From Paramecium sonneborni (lineage: Eukaryota > Ciliophora > Oligohymenophorea > Peniculida > Parameciidae): a DNA stretch of 64,000 bases. Both the position numbers and the translations under genes were made by a program. Below are positions 1 through 11,127 of this stretch, piece after piece (positions within the stretch are counted from its first letter, which is position 1; the number at the start of each line of letters is the position of its first letter). The notes beneath the pieces were generated by a model. That model saw only the letters and a program-made list of their open reading frames with translations, was not told the DNA's origin and ran no database searches. The DNA is taken from positions 427,938 to 491,937 of the forward strand of contig CAJJDN010000070.1 of assembly GCA_905182985.1 (NCBI GenBank), written 5' to 3'.

Positions 1-168
1 GATGATGAAGAATTAAGAGCGTATTGAATATTTATAAATATTAGAGAATAAAATCTAGTAAAGAAATTGAAGTAAGGCAAGATTACTTTGTAATAGTTTA
101 AAGAGGAAATGAAGAATTTTGATCCTGAAGATTTATAAGATGCTGATTATGATAAAGATGATTTGTGA
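1..168 (+). CDS. C-terminal end of an unknown acidic protein (5' partial)
   Basis: The frame is open from the first base, crosses a likely 24-nt intron (21-44, GTATT...TAG) and ends at TGA 166-168. The roughly 47 visible residues are very acidic, with Asp/Glu-rich stretches at the start and end and a lysine-rich middle. I do not recognise the family. The next gene begins only 23 nt downstream on the same strand. Because the 5' part lies outside the window, neither length nor domains can be judged. An alternative is that this short frame is chance, but the well-formed intron and the charged, low-complexity composition typical of a C-terminal tail favour a real gene. Confidence 0.5.
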
Positions 169-191
169 TAAATAATTATTGTATATAAAAA

Positions 192-631
192 ATGCTGAAT
201 AGACAAATTAAATCTAAGAAAGTAAAAAATCTTATAAAGAAATTTGATGCAGAAGACGAAGATGAACATTAAGAGGAACATGAAAGTCAATAAGAAGAAG
301 TATAATAATAGACAAAATAATCATTAAAATAATTATTGTCTGGAGTTATAAAGAGAGATGTAAAAAGTGAAAAGGCTATAATGGCAGATAAATAGAAAAT
401 ATTGAATGAACTTACAAGTGAAAAACAAAAGCAAAAAGAAATGGGGATAAAGAAAAGCATAAAAAAGTTAGATAAATATAAAATAGTAGGGCTGTAGTAG
501 AAAAAGGGCATATTGATCCAAGAGTTTCAACGAATAGAGATCAAGAAAGAGAGCTTAAAGTGATTGCAGCTAAGGGTTTGGTAAAAGTATTCAATGTACT
601 TGCAGAAATGAGATAAAAGCAGAATGAATGA
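192..631 (+). CDS. RRP15: RRP15-like ribosomal RNA processing protein
   Basis: About 139 residues after removal of a 20-nt intron (467-486, GTT...TAG), which makes the coding length an exact multiple of three. The C-terminal half carries the Rrp15p signature: an Arg-Asp-Gln-Glu-Arg-Glu-Leu stretch followed by KVIAAKGLVKVFNVL, then a charged tail ending at TGA 629-631. Family members are nucleolar proteins needed for 60S pre-ribosome assembly and early 27S rRNA processing. The N-terminal half is a lysine/glutamate-rich helix, as usual in the family. The protein is shorter than animal homologues (about 280 residues) because the acidic N-terminal extension is reduced. The exact intron placement is inferred from frame and similarity only. 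Confidence 0.75.
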
Positions 632-746
632 AATTGTGGTGGAATTTGTTTGTATGTATTTAATTATTAGAATGCATTTATTAGATTTCTAATACTTAAT
701 TATTTACTTTTAATAGTTAATTAATTAATATATAGATATATATTAT

Positions 747-1650
747 TCACTTATAGAAAGTCTTTTTCTTAATATCAGGCATTTTCTCTGCAAGTTTGTT
801 TCTTGAATAAGTTACAATCTGAGGGCCTTAATAAGTTTGGTTAAATGAAGGCTCAAAGATTTTATTCTTAAATTAAGAATTTGCCCTTGTTGAATTCTAA
901 GTTATTGAACTTTACTTTGGCTCTTGACTTCCAACCTTTGCAGACTAGTACAGCATCCTCTATTTCTAGAACTATTTTTATGGTGTTGAATAACCAGCAT
1001 TGAATGTTGGATTAGCTTATACAGGTTTTAATAGGAGCTTTGCTTTCTATTCCAAATACTAAATACTGAATTACTCATGCTTATCCATTGCAATTTCTTA
1101 AGGCTTTTTTTAAGTCTATTTAATTGGCATATCGATTGGTTAAGGTTCTTTCTATTTTTATTGTTTGAGATCTTTCTCATAATTTCTTAATTATCTTTAA
1201 AACCCATAATTTGGAAAAACAACACTTCTACGTTTTCGGACATAATTGAATGTCTCTTGAAAATTCAATCCTCTAGTCTTCATTATATAAGCAATAACTG
1301 CTGAAGCTGATCTTGATACTCCTGCTGCACAATGGACTAATACACCTCCTCTTTTTAATCCTTCGCTAATCTAATTACAAGTATCACCAAAAAGTCTTGC
1401 AATATTAGCTGATTCTATATCTAGTATATGATACACCTTCAATACTAATTTAATTTACTTTATGCACAATTCCACCTTCAGGATAAGACACATTTAATCC
1501 CGCTGCTACTGTTAATACTGTTTTTATTCCTCTTCCATCTAATAAATTTCTATCATATGCTGCAGTGCAATCTCCCAACCATAAAATATTTCCATTCTCC
1601 TCTAAGATCTAATTCATTGACTAATACATTGGATCAAACATACGAAACAT
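747..1650 (-). CDS. Dual-specificity protein phosphatase
   Basis: 292 residues; one 25-nt intron (1421-1445) and TGA at 747-749. The catalytic loop reads [10 protein letters not shown] (about residue 100), the HCxxGxxR P-loop of cysteine phosphatases, preceded by GVLV and followed by an Ala-Tyr-Ile-Met helix. Upstream is the WLGDCTAA motif typical of atypical DUSPs, then the general-acid loop region (HKVNQINIESANI). The catalytic domain fills about the first 150 residues; the remaining 140 are Gln/Lys-rich and probably disordered. Such enzymes remove phosphate from Tyr and Ser/Thr, often on MAP kinases; the substrate here cannot be told. The start chosen is the first Met before the domain. 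The gene is convergent with RRP15, with about 115 bp between the stop codons. Confidence 0.85.
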
Positions 1651-1830
1651 TCTATTATTTATTATTTAATTATTAAATTCACATTTTAATATATAATCTA
1701 ACTTTTTTTTAATTAGTTCCTCTACCTAAACTAAATTATTCAAATATTTTATTCCATCATTTCATCTTTAATTCTAATCATAATATTAAATATATATAAA
1801 AATAAATTTCGTTTGTTTAATATTAAAAAG

Positions 1831-2019
1831 TAGCGGGTTAGCCGTTCCCCGAGGTCGTGTAAGTCAGGGTCGACTATGCTGGGACCGGGGCAAGCCCCAA
1901 GTAAACCCAGCCCCATTTAAAAATTGCAGTGATATCATTCTCCTCGTAGGAGATATCAGATATCACTCTGATAAGAACAGATACTACACTTGATCTTAGC
2001 CAAAAGGCCGAGAAGGTAT
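1831..2019 (-). ncRNA. U2: U2 spliceosomal snRNA
   Basis: The minus strand begins AUACCUUCUCGGCCUUUUGG and continues with GGCUAAGAUCAAGUGUAGUA, matching the nearly invariant U2 5' end, including the GUAGUA that pairs with the intron branch site. A single-stranded AAUUUUU Sm site follows near + position 1,920, and two GC-rich 3' stem-loops follow it. The length, about 189 nt, matches ciliate U2. This is the only clearly GC-rich stretch in the window. The 3' end is placed just after the last stem (about 1,831) and is uncertain by a few bases. It lies alone between two minus-strand protein genes. The many 20-32-nt introns around it are substrates of the spliceosome it belongs to. Confidence 0.97.
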
Positions 2020-2306
2020 GAAATTTAATTGTATTTTTTATTCCTTTATATATTATTATTAATTTTCATATATTATGGGTTTTAATTATTTATTTTATTA
2101 TTTAATTATTTTTTTAATCATTTTTTTAATTATTTATTTAAATGTTTTCCTTACATTCAACCCGTAAATCATCTTTAATTATTTACACTATCGTTCTTCT
2201 TTATTACTTATTCCAAAATATAATTGTTCATAATCATCAACTTATTCATACAAAATAAAATTATTAACTTTCATATAAAATTGAAATAATCTTTTGAGAA
2301 TATTAA
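2020..2306. other. Intergenic, U2 upstream region
   Basis: About 290 bp of AT-rich DNA between the U2 5' end and the stop of the next minus-strand gene. It should contain the U2 promoter, but I cannot assign a proximal sequence element or TATA box by eye. Confidence 0.4.
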
Positions 2307-3831
2307 TCATTAAGCATCATAATATAAATTTAAAAAATAGTCTTTCAAAATAATAAATTTATTGTACTAATATTTAATGTACTCATCACTTTTTATCTCT
2401 GAAGATTCTTTTATTTGATTTATAATATGACTATTAAGTTATAATGATAACTTCAATTTACATATCAATTCTTATCCTTAAAATTACTGTTTCTTTTCTA
2501 AATTTTCACCTTCTTTTAACTTAAATTTAAAAAAACATAAATTACTGAATTAAAGATTTCAAGATTTTTATTCATTCTTTTCAATTTAATATTTTATTTT
2601 ATTAATATAAGCACCTATTGACATAATTCATCTTCTTATAAATGTATATTCCATTCTATTATTTAAAGTTTCATTTAATTAAACTCGAATATAAATTTTT
2701 CGATTTCATCTTTATAAAATATGTTTAAAGTCAAACTACAAACTTAAAATTATTCAGCTTCTTTCATTAATTAAATAATTTGATCATAAAGCTTTTTACT
2801 TTTTATTATTTTTTTTAATCTAGATTATGAAACTAATAAATATTTTATATAATAAGCATATTTAAAGTTAGCCATCTTTTTAATCAATGATATCCAATTT
2901 TAAATTTGTTCTATTTTATTCTAAAAAATTCTATTCAAAATTTATGATTCCTAAGTTTAGGATATTAATAAAATTTTTTGCTTAAATTCTTACATTTTTT
3001 CAAAAAATAGTTCACCAAAATTTAATTCAATGGGGGATTATTATAAACTATGTATAATAATGATGTCATTTTTAAAACAATCAAAAGAATTTAGTTTCAT
3101 AAATTTGAATAATTCCAAATAAATTTGAAAATATTCAAATAAGAAATTCTACTTTTCTAAAATCTCAATTTTCTTTAAAACTCTTTAATGATATGGTTCC
3201 TAATTATGAATTAAAAAAATACTTGTATTCCCATCCTTATGAATCTATAAAAACATTCTTTTATTTTATAAAATTCTAAAACTTTAGCAGACAACAAATC
3301 AAAATTTTTCTAAAAATATGAATCTATTTAAAATTCTAAATCATCTTTCTTATGACTAGATTATTAGAGTAAAGTAGTATTTAGATCGTACATCTGATTA
3401 TTGATAATTTAAATAATAGCTTAATAATCTTTACTCATTTACAAAAATCCTGTAATCATGTACTTTTGTTCAATTGCTTCAGGTTAGGACAATTAAAATT
3501 TATTCATTTTAAATTCCATTTTTTCAAAAGACAAATGCATTTAATTCATATTTGGAACTAATGAAATTGATCTATGGTTTTATTTAGATTATTGAACCCT
3601 TTAAATTTATGATGAATAAGCAATGCTACGATAACCAGTTTCAATAGTTTATTTTCGTTAACTTAATTAAGAATATTATCTGGTAGAAATGGTTTTATTT
3701 GATGGAGCAAAAGATTTATTTAAATGAGATGGATTCCTTTGGTGTTTTTTTTAGCTTAATAATAGGTAATCATTTGTTTCCATTTAGTTTATATTGAGTA
3801 GGTCCATTAAGTCTAAACAATTAGTACTCAT
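2307..3831 (-). CDS. Unknown Gln/Asn-rich protein, ciliate-specific
   Basis: The frame starts at ATG 3829-3831, directly downstream of the GPCR-PIPK stop, and ends at TGA 2307-2309. At least two introns are needed: a 20-nt one about 200 codons in (GTTGTCTGC...TAG) and a 26-nt one near 2,490-2,520 (GTAATTTATG...AAG). A further frame change around 2,790-2,820 is unresolved and could be another intron or a sequence error. The protein of roughly 450-480 residues has a Ser/Gln-rich N-terminus, then a long region rich in Phe, Ile and Lys that looks helical. No signal peptide, membrane segment or known domain is visible. I do not recognise it. It shares strand and close spacing with the upstream GPCR-PIPK gene. 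Confidence 0.55.
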
Positions 3832-3871
3832 AATTTAACAATAAAATTTATAATGAAGTATAAATTTAATA

Positions 3872-5975
3872 TCATTCATGTTTAGTGATTCTTCTAATAA
3901 ATTATTAAAATCTATTAGCATAAATTTTAGGATCCTGTGAACTAGTATCTAAATTTTAATTAAGTTTAATAATTTTTTTTGAATATTTTTCAAATTACTT
4001 CTATACATTATACTCTTACAAATAATCAATAATACCAATATGATATCTATATCTTATATCATCACACATAAAAGTGTTTGCTTGATTTTTTGGAATTAGA
4101 TTTTAATTTTTTTCATTAAGAATCTTAAAAACAATTAAAGAATAATCAATTAATCCTTAAGACTTAAAGAAATTCGAATCTTTAATAGCATTTTCTGCAA
4201 TATAACTAGCATCTTCTTGGGAAATATATAAATATTTTTCAATATTCAAGAAATCTAAATCTTTTAGTACAACCTTCTATAAATTAGTATCTTTTTTTGC
4301 TACTTCTCTATCATAACTAGAGCCTTTAAGATCATAGATTCTAAATGTATTGGAAGTTTTTGCAATATTTCTCATAACAATTATGTTAATATTTTTTTGA
4401 TTTTCTTATTCAAAAGTGAAAACACCATAGATTTTAGCTATTAATGTATTTGGATTAGATAAAATGTATTAAAAATAATTTTTGAGCATAGAAAGTATGA
4501 TTTTTAATTCTTATTAAGTAACTGTTTTAATAATCAATTAATTATCTTGAGAATAAAAGAAAAACTATCCTGATTTGCCTCCTTCATTTTTACTGGCATT
4601 TGTGATCTTCTCAAAATTATTATTAATATTGAGAGATTCATAAATATCCAATTTATCATTTTCTCTATTCATAATTGCATGAAATATTATGGGAGTATAT
4701 GAAACTACCTTTATTTATGGATAATCTTCAACTAAAGAAATAAAATCTTAACATAAATTATAAGGCATAGTTGTAATGATTTAATCATTAAGAAATTTAT
4801 AAATCTTTTTTTCCTCATAAATATTATCAGATTTCTGATTGACAATTTCTATATCTAATGAATTGTATTTAGAATATTAATCAATTTAAAGTCCTGCAAT
4901 CATTTTACACATAATTTACCCTCTCTTTTTATTTTGAAGTACATTAACAAATGGATTATCATCTGTTTAAGATTTTTCTCTATTTATTATTAATTCTGAT
5001 TATCTCTATGTAATACCACTAGTTAGAAGACTAATATCTTAATCAACACTACTATTATTTTTAGATAATTCTAGTTCATTCTCTTCTATGATTTATTTTT
5101 ATTTCTTTTTATATCCAAACATCTTTAACAATATTCTTTTAGTGTAAGGATCATTAATTCTAATTATAGGTAAAAGTATAAGTATCAGAATATCAAAAAA
5201 TGCTGCTGTGTCATACATTGCATTCAATCTCAAGTCCCATTGATATGTACAACTTAAACTAGCTAATAATTCAACCAATTATGCTGAAATTATTAAAATA
5301 AGATAAGTTAAAAAATAAATGAAACTAAATTTTAGAAATTTTTATGCTCTTTCTTTATATTAGTTTGGAATGTTCTTTTTGATATAATAAATTGAATATC
5401 CACCAATTGAGATGTATATTAATATTGTTAGAGTATATCCTAAGGTTATGACATAACTATGTAAATCATTAAATTTACTCTGCCAACAAGGATGTAACAA
5501 TCGAGCATTTTCCATCAACATTTTTGCCTGTCAAACTCAAAGAAAACACTATAACACAAATTATCAATGTCAATATTATGACTCCTAGATGTATTAACCA
5601 TTAAATGTTATTTTTAGCTTTGAAACTGGTTTTTACTTATCTTGTTAGAAAATAGAAAAATGCCAATATATAAAAATATTATCCTAAGTCTAAATGAAGC
5701 ATAAGTGAATTATTAATACGTGAAATCAAGGTCAAAGCTGCAGCAAACGAACATTCTAATGAATTATTCGCTAAAGGTTTCTTTTCTTAAGAAGAAATTG
5801 CAGATATATACCACTATATCGCCATAAGAATTTCAAATATAAAACTGCCTAAAAAAATATCCCCTGGACTTTATCTTAATTAACTTTTATATAAGAAGAT
5901 AATTAATAAGCAAGTGTCCAAAATTAAGGAGATTGAACATCCAATTATATAAAACCAAATACTAACTTAGTTCAT
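3872..5975 (-). CDS. GPCR fused to phosphatidylinositol phosphate kinase (GPCR-PIPK)
   Basis: 693 residues with one 22-nt intron (5457-5478); the spliced length is exactly in frame. About the first 270 residues hold several hydrophobic segments consistent with a seven-helix receptor core (for example SISLILDTCLLIIFLYKS and a later QYFYILAFFYFLTR). A charged linker follows, then a C-terminal PIP kinase. Kinase landmarks in order: glycine-rich loop region GGKSGQFFFYSQDN with the following LIIKT lysine, MLKNYFQHIL, RNIAKTSNTFRIYDLKGSS, LIDYSLIVF (the MDYSLL element), HIGIIDYLQEYN, and DPKIYANRFQQFI at the end. PIP kinases make PI(4,5)P2 or related lipids at the membrane. The architecture is known from Dictyostelium RpkA and oomycete GPCR-PIPKs. 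Ligand and lipid specificity cannot be read. Confidence 0.88.
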
Positions 5976-6129
5976 CAAAATTAAATTTAAAAGAGGATCT
6001 ATTGTGATGATTTAATAATTATACCTGAAAAGGATTTATAAGAAGCTTAAATTTTGAAGATTTAATAACAAATTTCTTAGGTAATAATTGTTTTATTCAT
6101 TACTTATATTAATAAAATAAATTTTAGTT

Positions 6130-8279
6130 ATGAAGGTAAGTATTATGATTATAATAATTTTAGTTAGCTGCATCTGAAGCATTCAGAAAATTAAAATTGA
6201 AACATTATTAATAGGCTAAAGTAACTACGACTAAATTTTATTAAACAAAACCATTTTTTTCAATGCCTGAATAAATTGAAAAGGAATCTGGTGTTTTAGC
6301 ACCAAAGAGAGTTAATTAAGTTGATTTATTCAAAAGGTATACTTATGAAGTATTACCTGCTCTTGAACAATCAGTAGAATTAGATTTGCTTGAGAAAGTA
6401 TTTCAAAAAGTAGATCCAGTTGTAAGGGAATCAATTACATAAGTAAATAAAAAAAATTAAATTAGGCTTACATAAGAAAATAAGTAGAATAATTAGCATA
6501 GCAACCTGACCCATCTACAATTAAAGATTTAGAGGATAATACAAAAAGTAGTATGCCAAGAGAAAAGGCTAAGTTGTTTTTATAAAATTGGTTAGATTTA
6601 AATCCAATTTAAATTGGAAAATGGATACCTTTAAATTATGAATTATTTAAGAAAACTTTTAAATATTTATCTCCAGGAGATTTTTAAAAAAATTTGATTG
6701 AATTATCAAAGAATTTTTCACTTATGATGACACTTGAAGGTTTTAAAACAATGGATTATGTGGATTCAAGTAGAAGAATACCATAAATATTCAATTATTA
6801 GAAATTATCTAAAGAAAATTTCAATAAGGAAGGATTTTTCATAGTAATGTTTAATGTTTTGAAAGGTGATTTCAATGATTAACTTAAGAAACATAGAAAT
6901 AATGAAATATTTTAAAGAGTATTTGCTACAAGTGTGAATTTCGATGCTTTATTGACAGTGATTTTAAGTCATTGGGAATTGGTATAATAATTAAGAACAA
7001 ATGAATAAAGAAAAGAATTCTTTAAATCTTTAGTTGATTAATTATTATAAAAGATTGATAAAGAATAAGCAAATGCATCAATGCCTGAACTATTATTTTC
7101 TACAGTAAAAACATTAAAATTCAAAGACTTTACATTAGATCTCACTAAATTTGTGAATAATCCTTTTCCAGTTCCATAAACATTGATAGAGAATAGATTT
7201 GGGGTATATAAAGAATTAATATAATTAGGAATAATATTATGGATATTCAAGTAATTTACTATTTTATGGAGATCATGGTGCTGGTAAATCTGGAGTATTA
7301 ATGTAGGCAATAATGTTTGCTTAATAAACTGGATGGATAGTAGCAGTAGTTCCATCTGGATATAAGTAATAAATTATAATTAAATATATTAGTTGGACAT
7401 CATTAAAATATGAAGCTAAAAGACATCCTAAGACAGGATTATATATGTAACCAAAAGCAGCTTAAGAATGGTTAGAATAATTTAAAGAAGCTAATTAAGA
7501 ACATTTAAAGACCTTCTTAGTTGATTTAAGTCTTTATGGTAAATTTAATTTGAGTGGTGTTCATGATGATGATCCTGATCCTTGTCCTAATTTATATGAT
7601 AAAAGAAGAGAATATCATTTTAAAGATTTTGAATAATTTATTAATAAAGAAGAAAAAGATTTTGAAGAGGCATAAGATCAAATCATGTCTGCAAGAATTA
7701 CCTTGAAAATACCAAAACCATAATATTTATCAGAAATTATTGATTATGGAATATCTAATGCACACTATGCTACTAATGCCGTATATGAAGTTATGGAACA
7801 ACTTTATAATACTACTAAATATAAAGTTTTAGTGGCTGTTGATGGAATTAATTGGTTTTATAGACCATCATAATTACCATCTTTTCGTTATGAATCTGAT
7901 AAAAATCTTAGAGTAATTCTATCTAATTTATTATTTTCAGGGATATGTACCACCATATCATATGTCATTACCTCGATTATTTATGCATTTTGATGGCCAT
8001 AAAATTAAAAATGGTACAAAAATTACAGCTTCTTCTATTTATAAATTGTTCTAACATGACTTTTAACCAAAACATGTACTCCTACCATAAAAATATGGGA
8101 TCAAATTAACTGGAGCTCCTCTAGATATGTTTAGATCGTTTTGTGAATATGGTATTCAAACTGGTATGTGGAAATGTGATGAGTTTTCATAAAGTACTAT
8201 GGAATAATTTTGGATGGAAACTCAGGGAAACTATTTTGAAACAATTAAATGCATGAAAGTACATTGGAGAGATATATGA
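6130..8279 (+). CDS. DAP3: Mitochondrial small ribosomal subunit protein mS29 (DAP3-like GTP-binding protein)
   Basis: 681 residues after removal of four introns (6136-6163, 6443-6465, 7204-7228, 7913-7940; 28, 23, 25 and 28 nt), giving an exact multiple of three. The P-loop is FYGDHGAGKSGVL at about residue 345, followed by QQTGWIVAVVPSG, and a Walker-B-like KVLVAVDGINWF about 180 residues later. This is the DAP3/mS29 pattern: a P-loop ATPase/GTPase fold that became a head protein of the mitochondrial 28S subunit. The protein is much longer than human DAP3 (398 residues); about 300 extra residues lie N-terminal of the P-loop. It is divergently arranged with GPCR-PIPK, with 154 bp between start codons. 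The start is the first Met, split from the rest by an intron two codons later. Confidence 0.85.
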
Positions 8280-8377
8280 AAATGTTAAATATTTTTAATA
8301 ATTTAAGAATAATAGAAGTTTATACATATTATTAAACAAATTATATATATATATGCATATAATCTATATTAATCATT

Positions 8378-8869
8378 TCAATTTTAACGAATAAATTATG
8401 AATCCTTGTACTATTAATTTAAAGCTTGGATTTAGTTTAATAAAGATTAAGTCCATTATTATATTGATAAATCTAAAGATTGAATTTCTTATTTATTTTC
8501 ATCTTAAACCTCTTCAGTTTCATGTCTACTTTTTTATGATTACTCGACACAATTTTCGACATTTTTTTATATTTATACTTAAGAGAGTATTGGTTATAAT
8601 GGATTTAAAATTATATGGTATGTGGTAATTACTTTTTTTAATTTACGAATTCTGGATTCTTTTTTACCAACTCTACCTTCTTTCATGTAAGTATTAACGA
8701 TTGACTTACACGTAGATGCCAATAACTGATACTCTTAAGCAACCTTTTTAAATATTCAAAATGATTGATTTACCTCTAACAAAGGCTTTTTTTGTAAGCA
8801 GATTTTATCAATAATCTCTTACCTAATCTCTTTATTGATCTTACTATATTATTTTTTCTCCTCGTCCAT
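8378..8869 (-). CDS. Small helix-turn-helix protein
   Basis: 153 residues with one 30-nt intron (8744-8773). Residues about 10-60 read as a homeodomain-like/transposase-like HTH: EIRQEIIDKICLQKKPLLE, then VAQEYQLLASTCKSIVNTYM, then KEGRVGKKESRIRK. The pattern resembles DNA-binding HTH units of pipsqueak or IS630-type proteins, but no catalytic domain follows; the C-terminal half is Gln/Glu-rich. It may be a domesticated DNA-binding domain or a small regulator; function is unknown. It is convergent with mS29, with stop codons about 98 bp apart. A standard-code open frame on the opposite strand (8398-8628) is a shadow. Recognition rests on pattern only. Confidence 0.6.
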
Positions 8870-9180
8870 TGATTAGTATTTGACCTGATTAATTTATTAA
8901 AATAAAAATAATTTACAAAATTTTAAGATATATATGATCATTGTATTATTTAGATAATCTTGATGTACCTATCTTATTTAAAACAATAATATATAAAATA
9001 TTTTAAATGAAATTGTGAATTATAGAAAAACTAAAAATTAATAAACGTTATTTAATAAAATAGGTAATATAATAATTATGAGAATAATAAAAATATATCA
9101 AATATGATCCAGTTTTTCTAATTATTTTTTAATCTGCATAATCATCTTTTAATCATCATTTTCTAATCCTTAAGTTTGGT
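8870..9180. other. Intergenic spacer
   Basis: About 310 bp of very AT-rich DNA between two minus-strand genes. If a possible 23-nt intron near 9,195-9,217 is real, the next gene would extend into 9,100-9,180, but no convincing stop is found there. Otherwise I see nothing in it. Confidence 0.4.
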
Positions 9181-11127
9181 TCATATTTTTTAACTATTAT
9201 AGAATACAATATTTACTGATTATTATTCAATTAACTATTTTTTAATTCTCTATTCTTTCAAATAATCTTTAATAACTAATTTTTATTCTGATTAACTTGA
9301 TTTAGGTGGTTCAGGTGGTCTTGGCAAAGGAGGAATATGTTTTTTATTATAAGTGGCATGTTCTCTTAAATAAAAATCTCCTATACGTCTTGGAGAAATA
9401 GGAGTAGGAATATTTTCTAATGGCTTAAGTTTAACTTTTTTATTTCCAGATTGATCCTTATGTTCAACTCCAAAATAAATATGTTTTTCTTTAACTTTTT
9501 CAGATAATTCTCTATATTTTTTAAAATCAGGTTCATATTTAATTTTTCTTATATTTTCATCAATTTCCTATCTCTTTTCTTAAGAAACATGAGGTTAATA
9601 TCTCTATTTAACTTCATTATCATATGATCTAAGTAAATTAAGTCTTTCTTATGCTTTAATTTTAGATTCATCCACTTTTAAATCTTATTCTTTATAATAT
9701 TATCTAGCTCTCTTATAACTTTATGAATAATATTATGCTTAAAACTTATTCCATTGTTTTTCTCTTTCATCCCACTATTTCTATCTATAAGCTGCTTTCT
9801 CTCTTCTAAGATCTTTAATCTTTTTATCGAATTACATAATTTCTTATATATCAAATTCAGGATTTTTCATTTCTTTTAATTTATTTTTTCTTATTTCTTA
9901 CAATTAAATCATATAAGAAGCATCCTATTGTGCATACTTTTCTGCAAGATGTTATTATTTCTTTTTTTCTAAATATCTTCTATTTTATTCTTATAAATCT
10001 TCTTCTCTTTATTTTTACTTTTCTCTTAATTTATTTAATCTTTATTCTATTTCTTCTCTCTTTTCTTTAGTCTTTGCTTCTTAAATCAAAGCTTATTACT
10101 TTCTTATTTTTTGTTCAGTCTTTTAAATCTTCTCTTTTTAAATTTCAATCTACTTCAATCTTTATTCTTATAATTCATTCCATTCTTTCATTTATTTTTT
10201 AATAAATTCTTATCTTTATTATTCTTTTTAAGGATCTACTTCTGGTTTAACAATTGGTTCTCTATAAATACTTATTTAACTCATTTCAGCCATACTATTA
10301 ATAATAGATTAAGATGCATTTTTATTTAACTAATCTAATTTTAAATGTCTTTTAAGATGTTCAATCTTCTCTTCAATATATAATAATTTTTATACAAGTT
10401 CTCTTCTCACATTTATTATTTATTGTTTCTATTCCTATTATTCAAATCTAATATCCATATCATCAATATCTAAAATTTATAAATTAACTTCTCTTCTACT
10501 CTTCTCATATTTCTATAGATCTTTTTTAATTAATTCTTTTTAAAGTGCTTTAATTTTAGTTTATTCAATATTGTTCTTAGGATCTTGATCATCAAAATGA
10601 TATTAATATTAATTAATCTACAATCCTTAACTAGCTCTTTCTAATGATTCAATCATTAAATTTGAAGCTGTTTATTTAGCTTATTGGGTCAATTCAAGAT
10701 TTTCAAATTATTAAGTGAAATATTCATTAATATTTCCATAATTCTATTGAATCTCTGTATTCAATGTATCATTTAATCTTTTAATCAATAATTAAGGTTT
10801 TTCTAATTTATGATTTACTTTAACATTCTATACATCCAATTCTTTATATTCTACTACTAACACTCCTTCTTTTTTGCCTTATCCTACTATATCAAGATGA
10901 TGAATCTATTCTTATTTTGGAACTATAGATTCTCCAATCAAATGAAATTCTTCATCCTTCTACCATACTTCCACTTTTAAATCAACAGTCTTCTTTAAAT
11001 CTAATGTAAACTTTTAATTCCAATTGTTTCCTACAGTTGTTTGATGAACTTAAGTCCCATACTTTATTTTAACTAAGAAGTTAGAAAGTGGATTATCGTA
11101 ATTTAAAATTTCGAGATTAAGTTTCAT
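9181..11127 (-). CDS. C2-domain coiled-coil protein, ciliary-type composition
   Basis: 648 residues in one uninterrupted frame, TGA at 9181-9183. Residues 1-75 look like a small C2/beta-sandwich domain (MKLNLEILNYDNPLSNF, then a TTVGNNWNQKFTLDL strand pair and a KVEVWQKDEEFHLIGES strand). From about residue 100 on it is almost continuous charged coiled coil rich in Glu, Lys, Gln and Arg. The tail is proline-rich (HIPPLPRPPEPPKSS). C2-plus-coiled-coil architecture is common in basal-body, ciliary and membrane-tethering proteins, but I cannot name the family. The ATG overlaps the TGA of the upstream LRR gene by two bases (ATGA), and a possible 20-nt intron would join the two into one protein. 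The 3' end could shift if an intron near 9,200 is used. Confidence 0.7.

Noticed and set aside
8378..8869. Calling the small HTH protein a transposase
   Set aside because: Only the HTH is visible; there is no DDE-type catalytic region and no terminal inverted repeats were seen.
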